Of a DNA stretch of 64,000 nucleotides, positions 1 through 9,175 are shown in pieces. The number at the start of each line of letters is the position of its first letter. Position 1 is the stretch's first letter. Source of the DNA: Pseudoalteromonas sp. R3 (GTDB lineage Bacteria; Pseudomonadota; Gammaproteobacteria; Enterobacterales; Alteromonadaceae); assembly GCF_004014715.1 (NCBI RefSeq), contig NZ_CP034835.1:496001-560000 (forward strand), in the 5' to 3' direction. Under the pieces are notes generated by a model, which saw only the letters and a program-made list of their open reading frames with translations, was not told where the DNA came from and did no database searches. Both the position numbers and the translations under genes were made by a program.

Positions 1-1469
1 ATAAAGTCACCAAAATTAAATCCCCGTTCAGCCCGGAATTGCGCCTGAAAACCCGCCTGGGCCGGACCGAAAGCGCCCGAACTCTGTTCCCTTCCCGCGA
101 AACCGTGGGTTATTTATCGCAGAACAATCAGGCCAAAAACAAAGAGCACTTTGGCTATAACTCCATGTTTATCGGCGTCGATAAAAAGCGGGGGGTAAGC
201 ATGGGCGTAGTGCAGTTTGATCTCAGCAGTATTGTGGAAGGCTCACAGATCTTAAGCGCCCAGTTCTTTATCTATCCGATGAACCGGGTGGCCGCCAAAA
301 TTGAAAAATATGGCGAGTGGTCGGTGGCGATTCTCGATGCGGATCAGGTTGAGGACATTTATGATTACAGCAGCATTGCCGACGCTAAGCCTTTGCATAC
401 GCTGGGGCAAACCATAGAATCCGACAAGCTCACTCAGGGGATCTGGCTAAAATGGTCGTTTAACGGCGTTGAACGCAGCCTGCTGGCCAAGCTGCTTAAG
501 CAAAAGCGGTTGCTACTGCGCTTACAGGGACCCAAGAAATTGCCTCTGGGCAAAGACTCTCAGGTGATGCAATTCGATATTGGCTACGGTTCGTTTGGCA
601 GTGGTCTGCACTATCGGCCCAATCTCGAGCTGGTGTATCAGTTACCTGAGCAGCAACTTGCTCTGAGCCCGCTGTCCTGTAATACCATTTACAAAGACAA
701 AGTGGTGGCCGATAAGCTGGCGTCGGGGTTCGATGCCGAAGGCGATATTGTTTACGGACAAATGGCGTTTGATCTGAATGTGGATTTGCCCGTTGACCGG
801 ACTGTATTTACCAATGCCTGCCTCACCGTGCGTTGTTGTAATTCCATTGCTTCTGCGCGGGATGTGCGTTTTACCATAGAGTTGGTTGAGCTCAGAGATG
901 TGGACTACCAGCATGTTAAACAGCGTCAGAAAATTGAGTATATCGGCTATGAGGTGAGCAATGAGCAGCTCAGGGAACGCGCCGAACATCACTTTATTTT
1001 CGATAGCTACAGCTTGCAGGAGCTGGAGCGTCTGCATCAGGCACAGACGCCATTTTACTTTATTATCCGTGCCACTGCTGAGTCGCAGGCCACCGATGCG
1101 CTGGTAAACTGGACCAACTGTCAGGATCAGCAACCGGCACAGCTGAAAATCGATTATATCGAGCGCCGTAAACATCCGGTGGCTGCGCCCCATAACCTGC
1201 AAACTCAGGTCGAAAACGGTGTAGTTAAGCTGACCTGGGACAATGAAGAAGACGAGGATCTGGTCGGCTTCTTTGTGGTGCGTAACCGTTTTCATCCGCC
1301 GCGCTCGCCCTTTGATGGGGTGAAGTTGTACGGTGGTCGAGACAATTATACGCTCGATAACTTCGGCACGCCGGATATTGCTAAGTATTACGCGGTGTTT
1401 AGCTATGATGATGTGCCGAATTACTCGCAGCCGGTAACCATCTATTATCCGGGCAAAACCGAGCGCTGA
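1..1469 (+). CDS. Beta-sandwich (DNRLRE-like) protein with C-terminal FnIII domain, 5' end missing
   Basis: The reading frame is open from base 3 at the window edge, so the true start lies upstream. The visible part (about 489 residues) has two successive beta-rich modules. The first carries a pattern of the DNRLRE/CBM96-like type (GVVQFDLSSI followed by ILSAQFFIYP). The second has a similar FDL motif, and the last ~90 residues resemble a fibronectin type III domain (PHNLQTQV, VKLTWD, DLVGFFVVRN). Such modules usually bind surfaces or carbohydrates, or serve as structural parts of secreted or phage-tail-like proteins. No catalytic motif is visible and the N-terminus needed to judge secretion is missing. 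The family call is from motif memory and moderate at best. Confidence 0.5.
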   Translation, partial: KVTKIKSPFSPELRLKTRLGRTESARTLFPSRETVGYLSQNNQAKNKEHFGYNSMFIGVDKKRGVSMGVVQFDLSSIVEGSQILSAQFFIYPMNRVAAKIEKYGEWSVAILDADQVEDIYDYSSIADAKPLHTLGQTIESDKLTQGIWLKWSFNGVERSLLAKLLKQKRLLLRLQGPKKLPLGKDSQVMQFDIGYGSFGSGLHYRPNLELVYQLPEQQLALSPLSCNTIYKDKVVADKLASGFDAEGDIVYGQMAFDLNVDLPVDRTVFTNACLTVRCCNSIASARDVRFTIELVELRDVDYQHVKQRQKIEYIGYEVSNEQLRERAEHHFIFDSYSLQELERLHQAQTPFYFIIRATAESQATDALVNWTNCQDQQPAQLKIDYIERRKHPVAAPHNLQTQVENGVVKLTWDNEEDEDLVGFFVVRNRFHPPRSPFDGVKLYGGRDNYTLDNFGTPDIAKYYAVFSYDDVPNYSQPVTIYYPGKTER

Positions 1470-1552
1470 GTTTTTTGCTCTTAAACTAACAGGGCCAGCC
1501 TGGGTGAACTAAGCTTACACCATTGTGAGCGCGGTGATTAAAGGTGGCTGGT

Positions 1553-4012
1553 ATGCAGTTTGAATCTGGCATTCTGGTCCTGGTATTTTTGATTCTGGCC
1601 CTGTTTATTGGTGCACTGACCCGCCACGCCCTGAAAAACACCCAGATCCCTTACACTGTAGCTTTACTGGTGATTGGGATCTGTATTGGCCTGGCGCAGC
1701 GCGGAGAGGTGTTTGACGGCGAGATGCAGATGGTGGGCGATACCCTGACGCTGGTGGCCGACATCGATCCGCACCTGTTTCTTTTCCTGTTTTTACCTAC
1801 CCTGATCTTTGAAAGCGCTTTTGCCATGGAAGTGCATTTATTCCGGCGCATGTTTACGCAAATCGCCATTCTGGCGGTGCCAGGTCTGATGCTGGCCATC
1901 TGGCTGACTGCTGAGTTATTGCATTTAGGCGTGCCTGAACACTGGCAGTGGAGCTGGGCTATGTGTCTGATGTTTGGTGCCCTGATCAGTGCCACCGATC
2001 CAGTCGCTGTGGTGGCTTTACTGAAAGAAGTGAGCTCGCGCAAACGCCTTGAAACCCTGATTGAGGGCGAGTCTTTGCTTAATGATGGGACCGCCATTGT
2101 GTTTTTCAGCTTGTTTTATGTCTGGGTGCTGGCCAGCAGTGGGGGAGAAGGGGCCATGATGGCCTCGCCCTGGCAAGCGGTTGGCCAGTTTGCCGGAGTG
2201 GTCTTGGTAGGGCTGGCGATAGGCCTGGTGTTGGGTGGCTTATGTATTATGTGGATCGACCGGGTATTTAACGATCCTATGATAGAAATCACTCTGACCA
2301 TAGCCGCGGCTTATTCGGCGTTTTTCATTTCCGAGTCGTTCCATGTATCCGGGGTGGTGGCAGTGGTGACGCTGGCGCTGGTACTGGCTAGTGTCGGACG
2401 GACCCGGATAAGCCCGGAGGTTGCCGGATTTTTACATCATTTCTGGGAAATGATGGCACATATTGCCAACACCTGTATTTTCCTCCTGGTGGGGATCCTG
2501 GTGGCCATTCGGGTGCCACTGGATGACCTCCAGGCATGGCAGACACTGGGTATCTTGTATGTGGGGATCATGCTGATCCGCGCGATCTCCATCACAGTAT
2601 TTACACCTTTGTTAAGCCGAATAGGTGTTGGCATCACCTTTGAAAAAGCCAGCGTACTATGCTGGGGCGGCCTGCGTGGTGCAGTCTCATTAGCGCTTGC
2701 CTTGACCGTGGCTGCCAGCGAGGCGATCCCTAAGGAGGTAAGCGATCGCATGTTATTTTTATGTGCCGGAATTGTGGTACTAACGATTTTAATCAACGGC
2801 GGCACTATGGGTATGTTGCTGAAGTTTTTGCGTCTCGACAGTCTGCCTCCGGCTAAACAGGCTACGGTGGACAAAGCCAATCAGCAGGTCGCCAATACGT
2901 TGCAAACCATGCTGCCAAACATGATGGACAGCCCGTTTTTAAAGGGTGCCGACTGGCAACAGGTGAAAGCACAGGTCAAGCTGGGCGCGATGGCACAGTC
3001 AGACGCCGCAACACCAATAGATAAAGACGATCTCAATACCGCTTTTTTACGTCGCCTGCTGGAGACTGAACGAAAGCACTACTGGACGCAGTTTGAGCAA
3101 GGGACCTTAGGTAAGCGAGCGACCAACTTGCTGGTTGAAGCTGTCGAGCTGGCGCTGGATGGTGAGCCCTGCATTGGTCAGCGAGATACTCTGTTTGCGA
3201 CCTGGCAAGTGCCGGGCTGGCTTGAACGATTACGTGGTAGTGCCTGGCTAGAGCGCGCATTGCTGAGGCTGTATTTTGAGCGTCTGGTGGTGGGTTACGA
3301 TGTGGCACGGGGTTTCATTCAGGCGCAGGAAGCACTGGAAAGCCATATTGATACTTTATCGCCCAATACACAGATAGCGGCGCAGGTACGTCAGCAGGTT
3401 GAAGACAATATTGCTCAGACCATAGCACGCATTAATGATCTTCAGGAGACGTTTCCGGATATTGTTCAGGCGCTGCAATCTCAGGCGGCTACCCGGCTGC
3501 TGCTTAACCGTGAGCGTGCGGTGATTAATGAGCAACTAAAGCTGGCTGTGCTCGATAAACCAGAAGCCAGTCGTTTATTGGAAAGTGTTGAGAAACGCAT
3601 GGCAGCATTGCAAAAAGTGTCTATATTTCGCCAGACCGAGGCGGCGCAGTTGGATCAGCAGATCCCCTGGCTGCGTGGTGTAACACACACCACCCGGGAG
3701 CAGATAAGCAGCTGTCAGGAGCGGGGCATTTATGATGCCGGGCAGACTTTGATCAGGCAGGGAAAACCGCTGAATAAACTAGGGGTCATATATCGGGGTA
3801 GCGTACGAGAAGTTGGTGCCAGTCAGGCTGTTGTTCGGGGACCTGGTGAAGCTCTGGGTGTTACGGCCTTGCTGACAGGCACATCGACGCTGGATTATCT
3901 GGCAGAAACGCCGTGTGAAGTGATGTGGTTCCCCCTTGATAAGCTTAAGTCACTGATGCAGGACGATCCCGCGTTGATGCGCATACTCTGCCAACAGTTG
4001 GCACAGGGCTAG
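1553..4012 (+). CDS. NhaP/CPA1-type Na+(K+)/H+ antiporter with C-terminal cyclic-nucleotide-binding-like domain
   Basis: This is a predicted inner-membrane monovalent cation/proton antiporter. The first ~410 residues form about 12 hydrophobic helices. They carry CPA1 signatures SATDPVAVV (about residues 146-154) and GESLLNDGTA (ND at 177-178), the expected ion-site residues. A long hydrophilic helical tail follows, and the last ~110 residues resemble a cNMP-binding beta-roll (GQTLIRQGKPLNKLGVIYRG). This suggests ligand or redox gating of transport. ATG at 1553 is preferred over the GTG at 1544 because an AAAGGTGG ribosome site lies 5 bases before it. The gene stands alone. The cyclic-nucleotide ligand is inference. 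Confidence 0.88.
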   Translation: MQFESGILVLVFLILALFIGALTRHALKNTQIPYTVALLVIGICIGLAQRGEVFDGEMQMVGDTLTLVADIDPHLFLFLFLPTLIFESAFAMEVHLFRRMFTQIAILAVPGLMLAIWLTAELLHLGVPEHWQWSWAMCLMFGALISATDPVAVVALLKEVSSRKRLETLIEGESLLNDGTAIVFFSLFYVWVLASSGGEGAMMASPWQAVGQFAGVVLVGLAIGLVLGGLCIMWIDRVFNDPMIEITLTIAAAYSAFFISESFHVSGVVAVVTLALVLASVGRTRISPEVAGFLHHFWEMMAHIANTCIFLLVGILVAIRVPLDDLQAWQTLGILYVGIMLIRAISITVFTPLLSRIGVGITFEKASVLCWGGLRGAVSLALALTVAASEAIPKEVSDRMLFLCAGIVVLTILINGGTMGMLLKFLRLDSLPPAKQATVDKANQQVANTLQTMLPNMMDSPFLKGADWQQVKAQVKLGAMAQSDAATPIDKDDLNTAFLRRLLETERKHYWTQFEQGTLGKRATNLLVEAVELALDGEPCIGQRDTLFATWQVPGWLERLRGSAWLERALLRLYFERLVVGYDVARGFIQAQEALESHIDTLSPNTQIAAQVRQQVEDNIAQTIARINDLQETFPDIVQALQSQAATRLLLNRERAVINEQLKLAVLDKPEASRLLESVEKRMAALQKVSIFRQTEAAQLDQQIPWLRGVTHTTREQISSCQERGIYDAGQTLIRQGKPLNKLGVIYRGSVREVGASQAVVRGPGEALGVTALLTGTSTLDYLAETPCEVMWFPLDKLKSLMQDDPALMRILCQQLAQG

Positions 4013-4093
4013 TTTTGCATCTGGATTAAATGTATGTAATTGTGGTTAAGTGCCTATGAGCACACACTACAAACAACAATAAGGAAATACACG

Positions 4094-4267
4094 ATGAAAT
4101 TACAATTAAATAAAAAGTCGATTAAACAGTTAGGTAGTCAGGTGCGTTCTTTGGTTGGAGCGGAAACTCCCCAGGTTGCCGGGGGCGTGTACTATACCGA
4201 GCGCGATACCTGTAACACCATAGCCGCCAAGTGTGATACTTATCACTTCAGAAGTTGCCTTTGCTAA
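4094..4267 (+). CDS. RiPP-like precursor peptide (lanthipeptide-type leader, Cys-rich core)
   Basis: This gene encodes a 57-residue peptide. The N-terminus MKLQLNKKSIKQL is a charged leader, followed by TPQVAGG, a double-Gly-type processing site. The C-terminal ~26 residues hold four Cys plus Thr, Ser and Tyr. This architecture resembles small precursors annotated as class I lanthipeptide-like in Pseudoalteromonas and Bacteroidota (from memory). ATG 4094 has AAGGAA seven bases upstream. The longer in-frame reading from 4040 lacks such a site. A strong hairpin follows the stop. No LanB/LanC, radical SAM or peptidase-transporter gene is next to it, so modifying enzymes would have to act from elsewhere. 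The core could instead form disulfides. Confidence 0.6.
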   Translation: MKLQLNKKSIKQLGSQVRSLVGAETPQVAGGVYYTERDTCNTIAAKCDTYHFRSCLC

Positions 4268-4288
4268 AGGCTGGTTGGATAGGTTGTC

Positions 4289-4314
4289 AGTGGCTCAGTT
4301 CTGAGCCACTTTCT
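4289..4314 (+). terminator. Hairpin terminator after the RiPP-like peptide gene
   Basis: A perfect 10-bp inverted repeat (AGTGGCTCAG and CTGAGCCACT, separated by TT) is followed by TTTCT on the plus strand. It lies between convergent genes and probably ends transcription from the small peptide gene. The minus strand lacks a T-tract. Confidence 0.6.
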
Positions 4315-4331
4315 GATTAATAACCCCGGGC

Positions 4332-4829
4332 TTACAGCTCAAATGGTGCGACACCAACCGCGTCCATTTGGTATCCGGTTTGTGCCAGGTCACCTTTCCA
4401 GGTTGCAACTTTCATAGTGCCAGTCACGGTAATGGCATCATACAGGCTGTCGATGGGCACACCGTTCTTGATTTTAACATGGACAATCTGATTAGGTGGC
4501 GGCGGCGGTACGTGAATACAGGCGCCAAAGTAGGGCACCAGCAGGAATTCGGTGATCACTTCACTGTCGCCTTCCAGCGGTACCACAAACCCGGGTAAGC
4601 TCACTTGTTTGCCATCCAGGCTTTTGACCACGGGCGCATCCAGATCTGGCTGTACCCAGTTTTGCTGATCGCCATCGTGGCTCGCTGCAGCATCCTGATT
4701 ACTTATCTGAATATGGCCCTGAGGGATCAGATCTTCCCAGAAAATTTCTTTCGGGGGTCCAGCCTGAACTTGTACTGAAATAAGCAATAGCGCAGTGCAT
4801 AGCCAGAAAAAAGTGCGTATTGGTGTCAT
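4332..4829 (-). CDS. DUF3299 family periplasmic protein
   Basis: This is a 165-residue exported protein with a cleavable signal peptide (hydrophobic residues 5-22, cleavage near VQA/GPP). The mature part matches the DUF3299 pattern, with DGKQVSLPGFVVPLE, then EFLLVPYFGACIHVPPPPPNQIV and a terminal GTMKV segment. The conserved Cys and His in GACIHVPPP could bind a metal. It is the last gene of a three-gene minus-strand operon, 10 bases after the His-rich permease. DUF3299 proteins commonly occur with this FtsX-type transporter, including a zinc-linked system described in Vibrio cholerae (from memory). A role in periplasmic zinc handling is inference. Confidence 0.8.
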   Translation of the reverse strand: MTPIRTFFWLCTALLLISVQVQAGPPKEIFWEDLIPQGHIQISNQDAAASHDGDQQNWVQPDLDAPVVKSLDGKQVSLPGFVVPLEGDSEVITEFLLVPYFGACIHVPPPPPNQIVHVKIKNGVPIDSLYDAITVTGTMKVATWKGDLAQTGYQMDAVGVAPFEL

Positions 4830-4839
4830 TCAAAACCTC

Positions 4840-6228
4840 TTATAGCTTAATGCTCATGCCATCGCTGAGCGAATAGAAATAGGCCCGGGTTGCAGGCAAG
4901 ATGCCCATCAAAGTGCCGGCCGCCATGATAACGCCGATCAACATGAGTTCATAGTGACTGAGCAGTGAAATACTCAGGCTGATCCCAAACTGACTTTGCA
5001 GTGTGCCCTGCGCCAGGGCGATCAGCGCGTAAAACAGGGCAATGCCCATTGCGCAACCGGCGGCTGTGATCAAGATGGCCTCGCTGCTCATGAGTGTAAA
5101 AATATGCCGTGGCCGCGCGCCCACAGAGCGCAAAATGGCCAGCTCACGGCGACGCTGGTTGAGGGTCGCCAGTAACGTAGTGAGCATACCCAGCAGGCTG
5201 ATCAACACCACCACGCCTGAGAACAGTAACAGGATCTTCTCTACCAGGCCTAACATACGCCACAGCTCACGTAGTGTGACACCGGGCATAATGGCCAGCA
5301 GTGGCTCCGCTTTGTAATTATTGATGTTTCGACGGATCTGCAAGGTATAGAGCGGTGAATCCAGCCCCATCAGAAATGCAGTGATCTGTTTTGGCTCGCC
5401 GATCAGGTCGCCATGTAAATGCTCGGGGGCCGGCACGGCGACATTGACGGTATCGGGCTGCTCATGACCGTGGTCGTGGCTATCATTATGCTCATGCCCA
5501 TCTGCATGCTTGTGATCATGCTTGTCGGTATGGTCATGAGCGTGTGCTGTCGGTTGTTTTGGCTTACCTATTATGCGGGAAGCCGGTTTAGGTTGACTGT
5601 GCATGGCTTCGATGGCTGCCAGTGGCACGTGTACGGTTTTGTCGACGGGTGTGCCGGTAGGCGCCAGGATCCCCACTATGGTCATCGGATTATCATCGTG
5701 ATGGTGGAAACTGGTATTGCCCATGCCGTGTGAGATCACAATTTGCTGGCCAAGCTGATAATGCATTTTGCTGGCAACCTCACTACCCAGTACCACCTCT
5801 TGAGCGTTAACAAAAGCTCGACCAGATTGAAAAGCCAGCGTTTGTTTTTTACCATATCTAAAATGTTCAAAGTACGCACTGTCGGTGCCGAGTACGGCAT
5901 GTCCTTTGTGACTGTCACCCAAGCTCATAGGTATGGTCCAGCGTACGCCACGCTGAGCGCGGATATCCTGATAGCTCTCCCAGCTGACACTGTTGTTGGC
6001 ATGACCGATGCGAAATACGCTGGAAAGCAGAAGCTGAATGTCTCCACTGCGTGCGCCGACGATCAGATCGGTACCCGATACGGTGTTGCTGAAACTGCTC
6101 TTGGCCTCCTGGCGTACTCGCTCAATAGTCAGTAGCAGCATCACACTGATGGCTATGGTAAGCAAGGTCAGCAGCACACTGGCCTTGCGATTGAGCATAC
6201 TTTTGGTTGCTAACGTGATTAACCTCAT
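4840..6228 (-). CDS. ABC transporter permease, FtsX/MacB type, with His-rich periplasmic segment
   Basis: This is a 462-residue inner-membrane permease with one N-terminal helix (about residues 15-35), a large periplasmic domain, and three C-terminal helices of the FtsX-like permease domain (about 330-450). The periplasmic loop has a run of alternating His/Asp/Lys at residues 229-255 with 11 His. HHHDD near 175-179 adds more. Such stretches bind Zn2+ or similar metals. The start overlaps the ATPase stop by four bases (ATGA), so the two are translationally coupled. Other MacB-type permeases mostly act in export or mechanotransmission. A zinc-related role rests on the His tract and the DUF3299 neighbour. 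Confidence 0.85.
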   Translation of the reverse strand: MRLITLATKSMLNRKASVLLTLLTIAISVMLLLTIERVRQEAKSSFSNTVSGTDLIVGARSGDIQLLLSSVFRIGHANNSVSWESYQDIRAQRGVRWTIPMSLGDSHKGHAVLGTDSAYFEHFRYGKKQTLAFQSGRAFVNAQEVVLGSEVASKMHYQLGQQIVISHGMGNTSFHHHDDNPMTIVGILAPTGTPVDKTVHVPLAAIEAMHSQPKPASRIIGKPKQPTAHAHDHTDKHDHKHADGHEHNDSHDHGHEQPDTVNVAVPAPEHLHGDLIGEPKQITAFLMGLDSPLYTLQIRRNINNYKAEPLLAIMPGVTLRELWRMLGLVEKILLLFSGVVVLISLLGMLTTLLATLNQRRRELAILRSVGARPRHIFTLMSSEAILITAAGCAMGIALFYALIALAQGTLQSQFGISLSISLLSHYELMLIGVIMAAGTLMGILPATRAYFYSLSDGMSIKL

Positions 6229-6911
6229 TGATTCACCTCGTTTATTTCAACCAGGCTCAATTGTCTGTCAAATAAAGGCGCCAGGCTGTAGTCATGGCTG
6301 ACAAATAAGATAGTTGCGCCATACTGGCTGGCTTGCTGGAACAGCAGCTCAATAAAGGTATTACGATTGTCGGCATCCAGTGCCGAGGTCGGTTCATCGG
6401 CGATGATCAGTTCCGGCTGACCGATAAACGCTCGGGCAGCAGCGACTCGCTGTTGCTGGCCAATACTGAGCTGTGACACTGAACGCAACATGATTTCCGG
6501 GCTCAGCCCGAGCGCTTGCAGTAACTGTTGGGCCTGCTGGGTCAGTGTGTTACCAGAAGCACTGACGCGCTGAGTGCGGAGTTTAGAAAAATTGCACCCC
6601 AGCATCACGTTTTCAATTGGGCTGAGATAGGGCAACAAATTGAAATTCTGGAATATGGTGCCGATGTGATCGGCTCTGAATTTGTCTCTGGCGGCATCGC
6701 TGAGGTTTGCCAGGTCAGTATCCAGTAATTGAATATGTCCAGATTCGGGTTTGTTTATACCGCTGAGCAGCCCCAGTAAAGTGGATTTTCCGCTGCCACT
6801 TGGGCCATGTAAAAACACCCGCTCACCAGCGGCGACTTCAAGTTTAGGTATATGAAGCGTGGCATCGGCTGCTCCGGGCCAGCGAAAAATCAGGTCGTTA
6901 ATTTCTAACAT
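6225..6911 (-). CDS. ABC transporter ATP-binding protein (MacB/LolD type)
   Basis: This 228-residue protein is a single nucleotide-binding domain. Walker A is GPSGSGKST (residues 36-44), the signature is LSIGQQQR, Walker B is LIIADEPTSALD, and the switch His is in FVSHD. The length and the close fit to the LolD/MacB class agree with pairing to the FtsX-type permease that overlaps its 3' end. It is the first gene of the operon. I looked for a Zur-type palindrome in the 195-bp region shared with purC and did not see a convincing one. Confidence 0.9.
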   Translation of the reverse strand: MLEINDLIFRWPGAADATLHIPKLEVAAGERVFLHGPSGSGKSTLLGLLSGINKPESGHIQLLDTDLANLSDAARDKFRADHIGTIFQNFNLLPYLSPIENVMLGCNFSKLRTQRVSASGNTLTQQAQQLLQALGLSPEIMLRSVSQLSIGQQQRVAAARAFIGQPELIIADEPTSALDADNRNTFIELLFQQASQYGATILFVSHDYSLAPLFDRQLSLVEINEVNQ

Positions 6912-7009
6912 AGTCTCACATCAATGGCGGATCACGCCCGCATCATAAAATACTTGTGCCCGAAGCTAAACCTGCCTGCGGCATATCGCCGATCAGTGCG
7001 GTAAAGCAA

Positions 7010-7038
7010 TTGTGATTTAGCGGCTGCTCGACTATCAT
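7010..7038 (+). promoter_or_regulatory. Candidate sigma70 promoter for purC
   Basis: TTGTGA and TATCAT are separated by 17 bases, about 70 bases before the purC start. The leader also contains a 6-bp inverted repeat, TGCGTC (7065-7070) and GACGCA (7080-7085). This is a visual match only. No clear PurR box was seen. Confidence 0.35.
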
Positions 7039-7106
7039 ACACCGCTCTAACCCCCTCTGTATTTTGCGTCCTTTAGCAAGACGCAGCCGTTCTCTATGGA
7101 GATACA

Positions 7107-8210
7107 ATGAGTAGCTACAAAGTTCTAGACGTCAATGACGATCTACCCATTCGCACCAAAGGTGCTGTGCACAGTGGTAAAGTACGTTCAGTTTATTGGT
7201 TAACCGACCAGGACAGCGCCCGTTTAATCAAAGAAAAAGGCTATGATGTTCCAGCAGGAACTGAGTTGGCGATCATGGTGATCTCGGATCGCATCTCAGC
7301 CTTCGACTGCATTTGGCAAGGCGAAAATGGCCTCAATGGTGTGCCGGGTAAAGGTATCGCACTAAACAGTGTGGCCGCCCATTGGTTCAAATTGTTTGAT
7401 GAGGCCGGACTGGCCGGTAATCACATCGTGGATATACCTCATCCATACGTGTGGATCGTGCGTAAAGCCAGCACAGTGCGCGTCGAAGCCATTGCCCGTC
7501 AGTACATCACTGGCAGCATGTGGCGCGATTACAGCAAAGGCGTACGCGAGTTCTGCGGGATCAATCTGCCAGAAGGCCTGAATGCGCATCAGAAGCTGGA
7601 TGAGGTCTTGATCACCCCATCAACCAAAGGGATCATTCGTGGTTTAGCAGATGTACCGGAAGTGGACGACGTGAACATCACTCGTCGCAATATCACAGAT
7701 AATCTGGATGCCTTCAACTTTAAGTCTGAAGCCGATGTAGCGCGTTATGAACAGCTATTGACCGAAGGCTTTGCGCTAATCTCTAAAGAGTTGGCCCAGC
7801 TGGACCAGATTTTTGTCGATACCAAATTTGAATTTGGTTATGTGGAAGACAAAGATGGCACAGAGCGCCTGATCTACATTGATGAAGTAGGGACACCAGA
7901 CTCATCACGGATCTGGGATGGCCCGGCCTACCGTGACGGTAACATTGTAGAGAATTCAAAAGAGGGCTTCCGCCAGCTGTTGATCAACAATGTGCCCGAC
8001 AGCGATGTTCTGCTGAACAAAGACCGCATGACTGAGCGTGAACAACTGGCTGCCAGCTACAAGTTGCCAGAGCAGGTAATGATGTCTGTGTCCGACACTT
8101 ATGTCGGCATTGCCAGCAAAATTGTCGGCCAGCAGTTAACCATTCCTCAGAACCCGCGTGACGAAGTGATTGCGGTGCTGGATAAAGAGTATGGCCTGAT
8201 CGACGCCTGA
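7107..8210 (+). CDS. purC: Phosphoribosylaminoimidazole-succinocarboxamide synthase
   Basis: This is SAICAR synthase of de novo purine synthesis, which joins CAIR and aspartate using ATP in the cytoplasm. It is the long form (367 residues, compared with about 237 in E. coli). Family features visible are [11 protein letters not shown] near the N-terminus, [16 protein letters not shown], the [17 protein letters not shown] stretch, and [13 protein letters not shown] near residue 260. The start ATG follows GGAG at a good distance. It is a single-gene unit with its own promoter candidate and a strong terminator. Confidence 0.95.
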   Translation: MSSYKVLDVNDDLPIRTKGAVHSGKVRSVYWLTDQDSARLIKEKGYDVPAGTELAIMVISDRISAFDCIWQGENGLNGVPGKGIALNSVAAHWFKLFDEAGLAGNHIVDIPHPYVWIVRKASTVRVEAIARQYITGSMWRDYSKGVREFCGINLPEGLNAHQKLDEVLITPSTKGIIRGLADVPEVDDVNITRRNITDNLDAFNFKSEADVARYEQLLTEGFALISKELAQLDQIFVDTKFEFGYVEDKDGTERLIYIDEVGTPDSSRIWDGPAYRDGNIVENSKEGFRQLLINNVPDSDVLLNKDRMTEREQLAASYKLPEQVMMSVSDTYVGIASKIVGQQLTIPQNPRDEVIAVLDKEYGLIDA

Positions 8211-8229
8211 ATCGGCTAATACTCTTTTG

Positions 8230-8260
8230 AAAAAGCGGCTTGGTGCCGCTTTTTCTATTT
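8230..8260 (+). terminator. Rho-independent terminator of purC
   Basis: The stem AAAAAGCGGC pairs with GCCGCTTTTT across a 5-base loop and continues into a T-rich stretch, 20 bases after the purC stop codon. Confidence 0.85.
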
Positions 8261-8422
8261 TGACGTACCAAGCTCTCTTAAGCCTCTTTTTAAAAACAAA
8301 CCCTTAGCGCTGATTTTCCTTAGTATTTTGACCTTATCTGAAGGCGAATTCGTGTTAGTCCTTGCTTTTCTTTTCAGCGTCACTTTTACTTAAGAGTATG
8401 CAAGTGGCTCAGGCAAATATTA

Positions 8423-9175
8423 ATGAACGTCAGCGGGCATAACCCGGTAAGGACAGCACCAGGGCGTCTGAACATGATCAGGCGAGCTGCGGGCTGTGCG
8501 TGGGCCACATTCGGTAGGACTTTACTGACCTTGATCGCGATCGCTGTGACCGGCTCAGCATTTGGTGCCGGTAATGGTGATGGGTCCGGTAACGGGTCCG
8601 ATAACGGATACACCCTTCAATTGCGCGACCAGCATGGGAGCCCGTTGCCCGATGTGGTGGTCGAGGTGATTGCGCCTCTGAGTGCAGGCTCTGTGCAGCA
8701 AGTGGCGGTGATGGATCAGATTGATAAGCAGTTTCAGCCTCGAATGCTCACCATAATACAAGGTCAGGCAGTAAGCTTCCCAAACAGCGATGATATTCGC
8801 CATCATGTTTATTCCTTCTCTGATGCTAAACGGTTTGAACTCAAATTGTATGCCGGCACCCCCATTCAGCCGATACGATTTGAACAATCTGGTGTCGTTG
8901 TTTTAGGATGTAATATTCACGATTCAATGGTGGGCTATATCTATGTTTCTAAATCAAAAGATGTGCTTACTACTAATCAGCAGGGGACAGTGCAAATACC
9001 AGCATACGCCCAGCAAATTGCCATCTGGCACGCACTGCAAACAACGGATATCGACACTCGCAGGATAGTGACGGTGACAGAATTACAACAATCCGGGTCT
9101 GTTATTGTAGAGACACAGACTCCGGCACCCAGAAACACATTCTCGGAGATGTTTAAGGAGCATCATGGGCACTAG
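8423..9175 (+). CDS. Periplasmic cupredoxin-like protein (methylamine-utilisation-like)
   Basis: This is a predicted exported copper protein. A hydrophobic segment at residues 30-48 is a signal sequence, followed by a Gly/Asn/Asp linker and a plastocyanin-like fold. The candidate type-1 copper ligands are His127 or His128 (in IRHHVYSF) and the cluster Cys163, His166, Met169 (CNIHDSM), the classic CxxHxxM arrangement. Proteins of this kind are often labelled methylamine utilisation protein, but no methylamine dehydrogenase genes are present. It is first in a tight operon and its end overlaps the GGDEF-EAL gene by 11 bases. The start is uncertain. ATG 8474 (residue 18) would give a more typical signal peptide, and neither start has a strong ribosome site. 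Confidence 0.75.
   Translation: MNVSGHNPVRTAPGRLNMIRRAAGCAWATFGRTLLTLIAIAVTGSAFGAGNGDGSGNGSDNGYTLQLRDQHGSPLPDVVVEVIAPLSAGSVQQVAVMDQIDKQFQPRMLTIIQGQAVSFPNSDDIRHHVYSFSDAKRFELKLYAGTPIQPIRFEQSGVVVLGCNIHDSMVGYIYVSKSKDVLTTNQQGTVQIPAYAQQIAIWHALQTTDIDTRRIVTVTELQQSGSVIVETQTPAPRNTFSEMFKEHHGH

Noticed and set aside
642..1295. A 217-codon frame on the minus strand opposite the first gene
   Set aside because: It lies fully inside a plus-strand gene with recognisable domains and has no family features or ribosome site.
6912..7106. Possible Zur box before the ABC ATPase of the zinc-type operon
   Set aside because: No sequence close to the TGTTATAACA-type palindrome was found, so zinc regulation is not supported by a site.
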